From NCBI RefSeq assembly GCF_029869925.1, contig NZ_CP118605.1:4182001-4246000 (forward strand): 64,000 nucleotides of DNA, written 5' to 3'. Under the pieces are notes generated by a model. The model was given only the letters and a program-made list of their open reading frames with translations. It was not told the origin of the DNA and did no database searches. A program made the translations under genes and the position numbers. Positions 20,084 to 28,855 of the stretch are shown here, piece after piece. The first letter of the stretch is position 1. The number at the start of each line of letters is the position of its first letter. Source of the stretch: Microbulbifer bruguierae (GTDB lineage Bacteria > Pseudomonadota > Gammaproteobacteria > Pseudomonadales > Cellvibrionaceae).

Positions 20084-20793
20084 TGACGGCTTTGAAACCG
20101 GTCATTTGCAACCTGGGCCGACGCGATTACGAAAGTGTATGGCGCGCCATGGCCCACTACACCGATACCCGCGGCGAAGAGGCCGTGGATCAGATCTGGT
20201 GTGTGGAGCATCCCCCGGTCTTTACCCAGGGCCAGGCTGGCAAGGCCGAGCACCTCCTCAATACCGGTGATATTCCGGTGGTGCAGGTGGATCGCGGCGG
20301 TCAGGTGACGTATCACGGTCCTGGCCAGCTGGTGGTTTACCCACTGCTGGACCTGCGTCGCGGCAAAATTGGTGTACGCGATCTGGTGACCGCGCTGGAG
20401 CAGGCCACCGTCGATATGCTGGCGGAGTTTGGAATTACCGCTGCACCGCGCGCCGATGCACCAGGTGTTTACCTCGGCGATGGCCCCCGCGCCGGCAACA
20501 AGATTGCCTCCATTGGCCTGCGGGTACGCCGTGGATGCAGCTTCCACGGTATCGCGATCAATATCGATATGGATCTAGCGCCCTTCCTGCGGATCAACCC
20601 CTGTGGATACGCGGGCATGCAGATGGTGCAGATGGCGGAGATCATCAAGCCCACCCCGGATTGGCTGGCTGTGGCGGAAATTTTTGTGGCGGCGCTACAG
20701 CGCACCTTGCAATTGCCGGAAGCCAGTTGGCAGCCGGTGGAAGAGAATATGTTTTTGGTGCCCGACACCGAATCAGGAACGAGCAATGTCTGA
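20083..20793 (+). CDS. lipB: Octanoyl-ACP:protein N-octanoyltransferase
   Basis: LipB transfers octanoate from acyl carrier protein to lipoyl domains of 2-oxoacid dehydrogenases and GcvH. The 236-residue protein has [18 protein letters not shown], the catalytic lysine in [19 protein letters not shown], and the catalytic cysteine in [16 protein letters not shown] 20083 shares a base with the ybeD stop. lipA begins inside its final eight bases, so ybeD-lipB-lipA is probably one translationally coupled unit. Confidence 0.96.
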   Translation: MTALKPVICNLGRRDYESVWRAMAHYTDTRGEEAVDQIWCVEHPPVFTQGQAGKAEHLLNTGDIPVVQVDRGGQVTYHGPGQLVVYPLLDLRRGKIGVRDLVTALEQATVDMLAEFGITAAPRADAPGVYLGDGPRAGNKIASIGLRVRRGCSFHGIAINIDMDLAPFLRINPCGYAGMQMVQMAEIIKPTPDWLAVAEIFVAALQRTLQLPEASWQPVEENMFLVPDTESGTSNV

Positions 20794-21853
20794 AAGATTG
20801 GATGCCGAAACGCCGGAAACTTCACAGCCGGACACCGTACAGGTGGAAACAGAGCAAGTGGAGACCGGGCAGCCGGAAATCGTGCCGGTAAAACGTACCC
20901 GCCGCCTGCAGCAGGGTGAAAAGCTGCGCGATGGCGACAAAGTGGAGCGTATCCCGGTAAAGGTAATCGCCAGCGACCAGACCCTGCGTAAGCCGGACTG
21001 GATTCGCGTCAAGGTGCCTTCCCAGAAGGCCGCGAAGGAAGTCGAGCGGATCAAGAGTATCCTGCGCTCGCAGAAACTCGCCACTGTGTGCGAAGAGGCG
21101 AGCTGCCCGAACCTCGGTGAGTGCTTCAGTGGCGGTACTGCCACCTTCATGATCATGGGTGAAATCTGTACCCGCCGCTGTCCTTTCTGCGATGTGGGCC
21201 ACGGTAAACCGAATCCGCTGGATCCCAACGAGCCTCAGCACCTGGCAGAGGCGATTGCCGCCATGAGTCTGCGCTACGTAGTGATCACCTCGGTGGACCG
21301 CGATGACCTGCGTGACGGCGGCGCCCAGCACTTTGCCGACTGTATCAAGCAATCCCGCGCACTGTCGCCGAATCTGCAGGTGGAAATTCTCACGCCGGAT
21401 TTTCGTGGTCGTATGGAAGTGGCTCTGGATATTCTGGAAGCAGAAGCACCGGATGTGTTTAACCACAACCTGGAAACCGTGCCGCGTCTCTACCGTGAAT
21501 CCCGTCCCGGGGCCAACTACAAGTGGTCGCTGAAGCTGCTGCAGGAATACAAAAAGCGCCGCCCGGACGTGCTCACCAAATCCGGCCTGATGGTCGGTCT
21601 GGGTGAAACCAAAGAAGAGATTTTCGAAGTACTGGACGATATGCGCGAGCACGATATCGACATGCTCACCATCGGCCAGTATCTGCAGCCGAGTAAAGAG
21701 CACCTGCCAGTTCAGCGCTTCGTACACCCGGACGAATTCGAAGAATATCGCCGCTATGCGGAACAGATTGGCTTCAAACACGCGGCCTGTGGCCCGATGG
21801 TGCGTTCTTCCTACCATGCCGACAAACAGGCGCACGGCGAAAAAGTCAGCTGA
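20786..21853 (+). CDS. lipA: Lipoyl synthase
   Basis: A radical-SAM enzyme that inserts two sulfur atoms into the octanoyl chain. Two iron-sulfur sites are visible: the auxiliary cluster CxxxxCxxxxxC ([12 protein letters not shown]) and the radical-SAM CxxxCxxC (CTRRCPFC). The C-terminal RSSYHAD carries the conserved serine ligand. I start at ATG 20786 inside the end of lipB; the frame runs further upstream but that part is lipB in another frame. The 355-residue product has an N-terminal extension of about 35 residues, low in complexity (repeated [12 protein letters not shown]), before the usual LipA core. Confidence 0.96.
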   Translation: MSERLDAETPETSQPDTVQVETEQVETGQPEIVPVKRTRRLQQGEKLRDGDKVERIPVKVIASDQTLRKPDWIRVKVPSQKAAKEVERIKSILRSQKLATVCEEASCPNLGECFSGGTATFMIMGEICTRRCPFCDVGHGKPNPLDPNEPQHLAEAIAAMSLRYVVITSVDRDDLRDGGAQHFADCIKQSRALSPNLQVEILTPDFRGRMEVALDILEAEAPDVFNHNLETVPRLYRESRPGANYKWSLKLLQEYKKRRPDVLTKSGLMVGLGETKEEIFEVLDDMREHDIDMLTIGQYLQPSKEHLPVQRFVHPDEFEEYRRYAEQIGFKHAACGPMVRSSYHADKQAHGEKVS

Positions 21854-21877
21854 AAAACTTTTCTTACCCTCCTTCTG

Positions 21878-21905
21878 ATCCCGGCCTCCGTGCCGGGATT
21901 TTTCT
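21878..21905 (+). terminator. Rho-independent terminator after lipA
   Basis: ATCCCGGC and GCCGGGAT pair around a short loop and run into TTTTTC, 24 bases past the lipA stop. Confidence 0.85.
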
Positions 21906-22211
21906 ATCCAGTGCCCTCTGATTCTGTTGTCGGTGATCTCTACAAGGGCCTGAATATCCTCATGGAATTTTCCACAAAACACGTGTGACGATGTTGTCGC
22001 ATTTGTTGCCGTTCTTTTCACATCCCGTTTTTTTCCGCCGCCTGACTTCCGCATTTCTGAAAATTTGGCTCACAAGTCATCTTTTTGTGGGGTTGATTTG
22101 GATTTCAGGCACGTTGCAACAGTGCGGATGTCACCTGATTGGTACAGGTGCGCAAATTGCGCAAGTTACGCAAGTTTATTTTGTGGATAAACGTGATGAT
22201 CACGGGGTGTC
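21906..22211. other. Gene-free AT-rich leader of the propeller/EF-hand gene pair
   Basis: No gene is supported here. The stretch is clearly more AT-rich than the coding DNA around it and probably holds the promoter for the gene at 22212. The only structured element I see is the set of three 9-bp tandem repeats at 22149-22175. Confidence 0.55.
22149..22175 (+). repeat. Three tandem 9-bp repeats upstream of gene 22212
   Basis: TGCGCAAAT, TGCGCAAGT and TACGCAAGT follow each other without spacers, ending 36 bases before the ATG at 22212. They could be protein-binding iterations in the promoter or 5' leader. No known operator is recognised. Confidence 0.6.
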
Positions 22212-23450
22212 ATGGATAGTCTGCGACTGCAGAAAAAACAGTTTTCGAGTGGTATCTGCTGGCTGATTTCTCGTTTTTTCGGGGTTGTAATTGTTGGTGC
22301 GTGTACGTTTTCTGCATCTTCTCTAGCGGAGGAAATTGTGTTCTCCGCGAAAGTAATGGGGCCGGTATCGAACATATATTCCGTGTCCATGAACGAAGCT
22401 CAAGATGAGAATGCGATTCGCCAGAACGGTCTGAAAAAAATTACGGAAAATATTCGTTGGCGGGATCTTGATGCGGATGTGGCAGCCGACGGTACCGTGG
22501 TTTTTTCTTCCAACCGGGAAGCGTCGGAAGCTATGGATATCGAGCGAACGCGGGAAATGTTCGATATTTATCTCGCGAAGTCATCGCCCGGAAGCGAGCA
22601 GGGAAGCGACCAGTGGGCGTTGCAAAAGCTGACAGCGACACCACAAGACGAGATGTTGCCGCGATTCAGTCCTGACGGACACCGGGTGGCATTTGTGCGC
22701 AGTCGTGAGCAGCTGGTGGTGTTGGATCTGGATGCTGGTGCGGAGCGAGTGCTGTATGCCGCGGCGGAGATTCTGGATTTCGATTGGTCGCCAGACGGCC
22801 ATGGGGTAGCAATTGCCGCGCGCAATTCGGAGCAGGGAAAAATCGTACTTGCTCTTTGCGAGACGGATTGCCTCAAAGGCTTGATAACCCTGCAGGAATT
22901 AAAGACGTTTCCACGTCGCAAGGACGCCCTTGACGAGCGCCCGCGGGAGAATGCGGTGGTTGGGGGGAGTGTGGATGGTGTGCGCTGGTCGCCGAATGGG
23001 GAGTGGCTCTCTTATATCTTCCACCCCGACACCAAAGGCGTTCGCAGCCTGCACTTGTTCAATGTGCAGACCGGCAAAGCGACACGTCTTTCCACCGCGA
23101 ACCAACAGGTTCAGAACCCCCTGAGCTGGTCTCCAGATGGACAGTCGCTGCTATATGCAGCCCTGGTGGACTACCGGCTTTATTTCGACGAGGTATCACA
23201 GCGAAAAGTCTATCAGGGTGCGATGCAGCTGTTTCGCTCTGACCTGAATGGACAGCAACAGAATCTTACCCGGGACCAGGTTTCCGCACGGGCCCCGGTG
23301 GTACTCGCGGAAAACCGGATTGCCTATCTGCAGTCGGAGCATCTCGGGGCGCGGAAATTTTCACTGATGGTGAAAGACCTGAACGATGGAGCGGAATACC
23401 GGTTGTTTGATGGTGTTTCTCCCAATTCAATACTGGTGGTCAAACCGTGA
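22212..23450 (+). CDS. Secreted PD40/TolB-like beta-propeller protein, function unknown
   Basis: A 412-residue protein with a signal peptide (hydrophobic core around residues 17-37, probable cleavage after SASSLA). It has several WD40-like PD40 repeats of the TolB / dipeptidyl-peptidase-propeller type: LPRFSPDGHRVAFVRS, FDWSPDGHGVAIAA, VRWSPNGEWLSYIF and LSWSPDGQSLLYAA. These repeats build a beta-propeller; no catalytic domain follows, so a binding or scaffolding role in the periplasm or outside is likely. The next gene starts in its last four bases, so the pair is translationally coupled. Both lie just upstream of two cellulase genes, but there is a 209-base gap and no proof of co-function. 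Confidence 0.8.
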   Translation: MDSLRLQKKQFSSGICWLISRFFGVVIVGACTFSASSLAEEIVFSAKVMGPVSNIYSVSMNEAQDENAIRQNGLKKITENIRWRDLDADVAADGTVVFSSNREASEAMDIERTREMFDIYLAKSSPGSEQGSDQWALQKLTATPQDEMLPRFSPDGHRVAFVRSREQLVVLDLDAGAERVLYAAAEILDFDWSPDGHGVAIAARNSEQGKIVLALCETDCLKGLITLQELKTFPRRKDALDERPRENAVVGGSVDGVRWSPNGEWLSYIFHPDTKGVRSLHLFNVQTGKATRLSTANQQVQNPLSWSPDGQSLLYAALVDYRLYFDEVSQRKVYQGAMQLFRSDLNGQQQNLTRDQVSARAPVVLAENRIAYLQSEHLGARKFSLMVKDLNDGAEYRLFDGVSPNSILVVKP

Positions 23451-24166
23451 ATTCACTCGCTATTCCCGATACGTGGCGCAAAGACTGGGTGAGTCTGCTT
23501 TCGTTGCTGGTCATTGTGCTGACGCTGTCTGTAATCCTGTGGACGCTGATAGCCAACCAAACCGATGGCCGAACAACGGAAAGCGACACTTCAATCCAGA
23601 AGCAAGAAATTTCCCGGACGACTGCCGTACCCGCGACGGTAGAGCGGGAAGGAACGGCGCTCTTGGAGGCGTCCGGTTATTCCGAGCAGGCGGCAGAAGA
23701 AGTGCTCGCGGTAAAGTCGGTGGACCTGCTCGGTATTTCCATTCAATTGCGTGAGCTGCATGCCGGAGCCGCGGGCGATGGGCCGATACGCAATATCGAG
23801 TTCTTTATCCGCGACGGCATTCTTCCCCGCCGTCTGTTTTCCAATAACACCCAGATCGTCACCGGTTACTGGCCGTTGTATCACAACAATGTGGGCTACG
23901 GCGCGACCACCGTACGCATCCTGTATCAATTACTCGATCAGGATACCAACGGCGACGGAAAGCTTACCGAGGAAGATCGGAAAAGCCTCGCATTCAGTCT
24001 TCCCGATGGCAGTGGATACCGGATGCTCGACCGTGATACGGGTGAAATTATCGATATGACGTATCTGTCGGATTTCGGCGAATTACAGCTGGAGTTTTTG
24101 CGCGAGGATGACGTGCATAAGCGGGTGTATTCGCTGGTCGACGCGCCGGTAGAGACACACAGGTAA
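23447..24166 (+). CDS. Membrane-anchored protein with EF-hand-like loop, unknown function
   Basis: I do not recognise the family. The 239 residues begin with a short cytoplasmic stretch, one membrane segment (about residues 15-36, LLSLLVIVLTLSVILWTLIA) and a charged linker. A periplasmic domain follows, in which DTNGDGKLTEED forms a textbook 12-residue calcium-binding EF-hand-type loop near residue 168. A single such loop could also be dockerin-like, but no second copy is seen. The ATGA overlap with the upstream propeller gene implies the two proteins are made together and probably act together. Confidence 0.75.
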   Translation: MNSLAIPDTWRKDWVSLLSLLVIVLTLSVILWTLIANQTDGRTTESDTSIQKQEISRTTAVPATVEREGTALLEASGYSEQAAEEVLAVKSVDLLGISIQLRELHAGAAGDGPIRNIEFFIRDGILPRRLFSNNTQIVTGYWPLYHNNVGYGATTVRILYQLLDQDTNGDGKLTEEDRKSLAFSLPDGSGYRMLDRDTGEIIDMTYLSDFGELQLEFLREDDVHKRVYSLVDAPVETHR

Positions 24167-24375
24167 ACGTATCGCAGTAACTCTCACACAGGATGGTTTT
24201 TTTTGCAGTAGAGCGGGCGGGATCGTCCGCTGCACAAGAGAAGTGAAGGAGCGGTAAAAGGCAGGACGCCAACGATGGAATGGGCCGCAACCCGCTCTCG
24301 CTGTTCTGGGCGGGAGCGGTTCATATCTGTAACACACAATAACTGAAATGAATCTCAGCGATTTGGAGAGAAGTG

Positions 24376-26409
24376 ATGGAAGAAATAACAATGGGAATGG
24401 CACGAACGCCGGTAATACAGCGTCGATCGCTGTACCGCGCCTTCGCCCAGGCCGGTCTGGCCCTGTGGCTGGGTACATCCTCTGTCGCACTGTTGGCAGC
24501 AGAGGCGGAAATGCGGATTATCAATGATTGGGGTGGCGGCTTTCAGGGAGAAATCCTGGTCGTCAATGATGGTAATGAACCTCTCACCAACTGGTCGTTA
24601 ACGTTCAATATGGACGTGAACATCAATAACTTGTGGAACGGGGTTATCGAATCCCAGAGCGCCAGTCAGTATGTAGTTGGGGCAGCAGCCTACAACAATA
24701 CGATCGCGCCGGGCGCGCAGGTATCGGTGGGCTTCATCGCTTTTCCCGGTGGTCAGTCTCCGGTAGTGGTGACGGTGGATGGTGATGGCGGTGGTTCGTC
24801 TTCCGGCGGTTCCTCCAGTTCCTCCAGTAGCTCTTCCAGCAGCTCGTCGAGCTCTTCCAGTTCCTCGAGTTCATCGAGCTCTTCCAGTAGCTCCGGTGGC
24901 AGCTCCTCGAGTTCCTCCAGTAGTTCCGGTGGCAGCAGTTCTAGCTCCAGTTCCAGCGGCAGTTCCTCCAGTTCCTCTTCCGGAGGCAGCTCTTCGGGCG
25001 CCGGTCGTTTCCGTGTGAACGACTCGGGCAACATCACCAAAAACGGAGAGGTCATTCCGATGAACTGTGGCTCCTGGTTTGGCCTCGAGGGCCGTCACGA
25101 GCCGTCCAATGATGCGGGTAACCCCAGCGGTGCGCCGATGGAGCTGTATATCGGTAACACCTTCTGGGCCAATGGCAACTCCGGCACTGGCCGCACCATT
25201 CAGCAGACAATGAGTGAAATTACTGCGATGGGCGTGAACGTGGTGCGCTTCCCGGTAGCGCCACAGACGCTGGATCCAAACGATCCCCAAGGTAGCGGCA
25301 GTGTGCTGAAAAACCACGCTTCGGTGCTGGTGCCCAATGCCCGCCAGGCGATGGAAGAGTTTATCGTTGCTGCGGATGCGAACAACATTGAGGTGATGCT
25401 GGATATTCACTCCTGCTCCAACTACGTCGGCTGGCGTGCCGGACGTCTGGATGCGCGCCCACCCTATGTGGATCGCACCCGCGATATGTACGACTTCCCG
25501 CGGGAAGACAGCTCCTGTGCCGCCACCAACAATCCGGATGGTGTAACCCGCGTTCAGGCTTATGACCGTGACATTTGGCTCGACAACCTGCGTGAACTGG
25601 CCAGCTTGGAACAGCAACTGGGTGTCGACAACATTATCGGTATCGATATTTTCAACGAGCCGTGGGATTACACCTGGGAAGACTGGAAGAGCCTGGTGGA
25701 AGACGCCTACGTCGCCATCAATGAAGTCAACCAGGACACGCTGCTGTTCGTACAGGGTATTTCCGCCACCGCCAACAACCAGGACGGTACCCCGGAAACC
25801 ATCACCCAGGTTCCCCACGGTGATGTCTCCACCAACCCGAACTGGGGTGAAAACCTGTTCGAGGCCGGCGACAACCTGCCCGACGTACCGAAGGATCGCC
25901 TGGTCTGGTCTCCGCACACCTACGGCCCGTCGGTATTCGTGCAGGCCAGTTACATGGATGTAGCCGCGCAGCCAGAGTGTGAAGGTCTGGAAGGCGATGA
26001 AGCCGGTGATGCCAACTGTAATATCGTGCTGGACGCCGAACACATGCGCTCAGGTTGGGAAGAGCACTTCGGCTACCTGCGCGATCAGGGCTACGCGGTG
26101 GTTGTTGGCGAGTTCGGCGGCAACATGGACTGGCCGAATAAAGCCACCCTGCGCGATCAGGCGCGTTGGGGACACATCACTCCGGGAATTGATCAGCAGT
26201 GGCAGGAGATCTTCGTCGATTACATGGTCGAGGAAAATATCCAGGGCTGCTACTGGTCCATCAACCCGGAATCCGGTGACACCGGCGGCTGGTATGGCCA
26301 CGCCTACGATCCGCAGAGCAACACCACCGGTTGGGGCGAGTGGCTCGACTTCGACCAGCGTAAAACCAATCTGCTGAACCGCCTGTGGAGCAATTCTTCC
26401 TCCGAGTAA
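24376..26409 (+). CDS. Secreted cellulase, CBM2 - poly-Ser linker - GH5 endoglucanase
   Basis: Predicted endo-beta-1,4-glucanase. Order: signal peptide (cleavage likely after ALLAA, about residue 38); CBM2 cellulose-binding domain (about 39-138: MRIINDWGGGFQGEILVVNDG, LTNWSLTF, LWNGV, VGFIAFPGG); Ser/Gly linker (about 141-208); GH5 catalytic domain (about 215-677). The GH5 acid/base is E428 in DIFNEPWDY and the nucleophile is E579 in VVVGEFGG; RFPVAP and WSPHTYGPSVF are further family landmarks. I chose ATG 24376 because GGAGAG lies five bases upstream; a GTG precedes it directly. Poly-serine linkers of this kind are typical of Cellvibrio / Saccharophagus-type bacteria. Confidence 0.94.
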   Translation: MEEITMGMARTPVIQRRSLYRAFAQAGLALWLGTSSVALLAAEAEMRIINDWGGGFQGEILVVNDGNEPLTNWSLTFNMDVNINNLWNGVIESQSASQYVVGAAAYNNTIAPGAQVSVGFIAFPGGQSPVVVTVDGDGGGSSSGGSSSSSSSSSSSSSSSSSSSSSSSSSSSSGGSSSSSSSSSGGSSSSSSSSGSSSSSSSGGSSSGAGRFRVNDSGNITKNGEVIPMNCGSWFGLEGRHEPSNDAGNPSGAPMELYIGNTFWANGNSGTGRTIQQTMSEITAMGVNVVRFPVAPQTLDPNDPQGSGSVLKNHASVLVPNARQAMEEFIVAADANNIEVMLDIHSCSNYVGWRAGRLDARPPYVDRTRDMYDFPREDSSCAATNNPDGVTRVQAYDRDIWLDNLRELASLEQQLGVDNIIGIDIFNEPWDYTWEDWKSLVEDAYVAINEVNQDTLLFVQGISATANNQDGTPETITQVPHGDVSTNPNWGENLFEAGDNLPDVPKDRLVWSPHTYGPSVFVQASYMDVAAQPECEGLEGDEAGDANCNIVLDAEHMRSGWEEHFGYLRDQGYAVVVGEFGGNMDWPNKATLRDQARWGHITPGIDQQWQEIFVDYMVEENIQGCYWSINPESGDTGGWYGHAYDPQSNTTGWGEWLDFDQRKTNLLNRLWSNSSSE

Positions 26410-26501
26410 ATACAGGCCCTGAAGTACCGGTGCCCGAATTGCGGGCGCCGGTTTCTCCGCGATGTTCATTTTCTAAAAAAATAATCTTACGGATAGCGAT
26501 C

Positions 26502-28358
26502 ATGAACCTGTTTAAAAAACAACGCACAACGGAAAAGTTGTTGCTGGCGTGCGTGTGCGCGCTGGGATCCCTGTTTTACGGGGTCCAGGCCTTCGCCGCC
26601 CAGGCAACCATGAAAGTCGTCAATGACTGGGGTGGTGGTTTCCAGGGAGAAATCACCGTGGTCAATGACGGCGATGCGCCGCTGACAGACTGGACCCTTG
26701 AGTTCGATATGCCGGTGGACATCAATAACATGTGGAATGGTGTAATTACCTCCCACAGCGGTGACAACTATATGGTTGCCTCCGCCGGCTACAACAATCA
26801 GATTCCTGCGGGTGGCCAGGTAAGTGTGGGCTTTATCGCCTTTCCCGGTGGCCAGCCTGCAGTGGACGTCACTGTAGAAGGGGAGGGCGGCGGCAGCTCT
26901 TCTGGTGGATCTTCCTCCAGCAGTTCTTCGAGCAGTAGTTCTTCTAGCAGTAGCTCCTCAAGCAGCTCTTCGAGTAGCAGTTCTTCGAGCAGCTCCTCCT
27001 CGTCGAGCTCTTCCTCTTCCAGTTCGTCTTCCTCTTCCAGCTCTTCGTCTTCCAGTTCTTCCTCGGGTGGAAGTTCCAGCTCAAGCAGCTCTTCTGGTGG
27101 CTCCAGCGGCACTGGCTTGCGCCACGATAACCCGTTCGCTGCTTCAAGCAAGTGGTATGTAAACCCGGACTGGGCCGCGAATGCCATGAATGAGCCGGGT
27201 GGTGCCGCCATTGCCAACGTCAGCTCCGCGGTGTGGATGGATCGTATCGGCGCGCTCACCGATGGCCTGGGTCTGCGTGGTCACCTGGACGAAGCGCTGG
27301 CTCAGGGAGCAGACCTGTTTATGGTGGTGGTCTACAACCTCCCCAATCGCGACTGCGCCGCACTGGCCTCTAACGGTGAGCTGCTGATTGCCGAAAACGG
27401 TTTCGAGCGCTACCAGCTGGAATACATCAACCCGCTGGTGGAGATACTCGCGGATCCGGCTTATGCGGATCTGAATATCGTTACCATCATTGAGGTGGAT
27501 TCGCTGCCCAACCTGATTACCAATATCAGTTTGCCCGAGTGTCAGGAAGCCAGTGGTCCCGGTGGTTACCGCGATGGTATCCGCTATGCGCTCAATCAGT
27601 TGTCACAGCTCGACAACGTCTACTCCTACATCGATATTGCCCACTCTGGTTGGCTCGGCTGGAGCAGCAATTTCGGCCCGGCGGTGAACCTGATTGGCGA
27701 GGTAGTGGAAAGCACGGATGCAGGCTGGGATAGCGTCGCCGGTTTTGTCAGCAACTCGGCCAACTACACCCCGGTGGAAGAACCCTATCTGCCGGATCCG
27801 ACCGTGAATGTGGGCGGCCAGCCGGTGCGCTCGGCGGACTTCTATGAGTGGAACGACTACCTGGAAGAGTTGACCTTCGCCCAGGACTGGCGCGATGCCA
27901 TGATTGCGCGCGGTGCCCCCAGCACCATCGGAATGCTGATCGATACCGGCCGCAACGGCTGGGGCGGCGCAGGTCGACCCACTGGGCAATCCACCAGTAC
28001 CGATCTCAATACCTTTGTGAACGAGTCGCGGATCGATCGCCGGGTTCATCGCGGTAACTGGTGCAACCAGGCCGGCGGTGTCGGTTTCCGTCCACAGGCA
28101 GCGCCGGCAGCAGGAATCGATGCCTATGTCTGGGTGAAACCGCAAGGTGAGTCCGACGGTGTCAGCGATCCCAACTTCACACCGGACCCCAATGATCCGG
28201 CCAAGCAGCACGACCCAATGTGTGACCCGAACGCTCAGAACCGTTACGACAATTCTGTCGGTACCGGTGCACTGGACAATGCGCCGCACGCGGGCCGCTG
28301 GTTCCCGGAAGCCTTCCAGATACTGGTGGAGAACGCCTACCCACCGCTGGAAGAATAA
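26502..28358 (+). CDS. Secreted cellulase, CBM2 - poly-Ser linker - GH6
   Basis: Predicted GH6 cellobiohydrolase or endoglucanase (inverting, beta-1,4-glucan). Order: signal peptide MNLFKKQ...VQAFAA (about 1-32); CBM2 (about 33-128), very like that of the GH5 gene just upstream; Ser-rich linker (about 130-205); GH6 domain to residue 618. GH6 landmarks: VVVYNLPNRDCAA with the catalytic acid D284, VTIIEVDSLPN, DIAHSGWLGW, and the C-terminal AYVWVKPQGESDG. ATG 26502 gives the signal peptide; the frame continues upstream without signal character. It is 92 bases after the GH5 stop and followed by a strong terminator, so the two cellulases are probably co-transcribed. Confidence 0.95.
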   Translation: MNLFKKQRTTEKLLLACVCALGSLFYGVQAFAAQATMKVVNDWGGGFQGEITVVNDGDAPLTDWTLEFDMPVDINNMWNGVITSHSGDNYMVASAGYNNQIPAGGQVSVGFIAFPGGQPAVDVTVEGEGGGSSSGGSSSSSSSSSSSSSSSSSSSSSSSSSSSSSSSSSSSSSSSSSSSSSSSSSSSSGGSSSSSSSSGGSSGTGLRHDNPFAASSKWYVNPDWAANAMNEPGGAAIANVSSAVWMDRIGALTDGLGLRGHLDEALAQGADLFMVVVYNLPNRDCAALASNGELLIAENGFERYQLEYINPLVEILADPAYADLNIVTIIEVDSLPNLITNISLPECQEASGPGGYRDGIRYALNQLSQLDNVYSYIDIAHSGWLGWSSNFGPAVNLIGEVVESTDAGWDSVAGFVSNSANYTPVEEPYLPDPTVNVGGQPVRSADFYEWNDYLEELTFAQDWRDAMIARGAPSTIGMLIDTGRNGWGGAGRPTGQSTSTDLNTFVNESRIDRRVHRGNWCNQAGGVGFRPQAAPAAGIDAYVWVKPQGESDGVSDPNFTPDPNDPAKQHDPMCDPNAQNRYDNSVGTGALDNAPHAGRWFPEAFQILVENAYPPLEE

Positions 28359-28379
28359 TCCGGTATTGACCTTTGTCAG

Positions 28380-28417
28380 AAAAAAACCGGCGGGCATTGT
28401 CCGCCGGTTTTTTTTTA
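28380..28417 (+). terminator. Rho-independent terminator after the GH6 gene
   Basis: AAAACCGGCGG and CCGCCGGTTTT pair around a short loop, with an A-run before and eight T after. The symmetric A/T flanks mean it could also end transcripts coming from the minus-strand DUF1540 gene. Confidence 0.9.
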
Positions 28418-28564
28418 AGACTTGACTGATCTAAACGTTCACGTGCGATATGCAATCAATATGCGAAATACCTGTGGATTCGCACCCATGAAGACAAACC
28501 CAGTGCGGTCAAAAGCGGAAATCCGTGGTGCTGCTATCGGTACAATCGACGTGGGAAAATCGGA

Positions 28565-28855
28565 TCAGTGAGCGTAAGTCAGACAGTTGACGGTATCGCC
28601 GCTGTAACCCAGCTCAATCTGGTCCGCGCCGCACTCGAAATCCACATTGTGGCTGCAGGCGGTAATTTTGCAGGCGCCAACTCCGGCGGTGCGCTCGCGC
28701 TTGGTATGGCGGTTATTACTGAAGAAAGTGTCGCAATCGGGGGCGTCACCGTCGCCGATGGTGATGGCGCGGGCGTGGCAGGCAGTGTCGCTGTTGTAGG
28801 CGCATTCGGTGGCCGCGCAGCGGCTGACTTCGGGCATATCGGTGGCAATGATCAT
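28565..28855 (-). CDS. DUF1540 protein with two cysteine-rich repeats
   Basis: A 96-residue protein with two copies of the DUF1540 pattern. The first runs CAATECAYNSDTACHARAITI...CDTF; the second CKITACSHNVDFECGADQIEL...CLTY. Each keeps the CxxxxCxxNxxxxC spacing and an aromatic after the last cysteine, which suggests a small metal- or disulfide-stabilised module. No signal peptide, so a cytoplasmic metal-binding role is plausible; the family's function is not known to me. A frame on the opposite strand over the same bases is only its shadow. Confidence 0.85.
   Translation of the reverse strand: MIIATDMPEVSRCAATECAYNSDTACHARAITIGDGDAPDCDTFFSNNRHTKRERTAGVGACKITACSHNVDFECGADQIELGYSGDTVNCLTYAH

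Noticed and set aside
20822..22054. A 410-codon minus-strand frame over lipA
   Set aside because: Antisense to lipA, whose iron-sulfur motifs are intact; no domain visible.
24871..26043. A 390-codon minus-strand frame over the GH5 cellulase
   Set aside because: Shadow of the coding strand; the sequence is low in complexity where it crosses the serine linker and matches nothing recognisable.
24799..27110. Serine-linker DNA as a CRISPR-like or microsatellite array
   Set aside because: Units are in-frame serine codons of mixed type inside two secreted enzymes; no constant repeat and spacer lengths.
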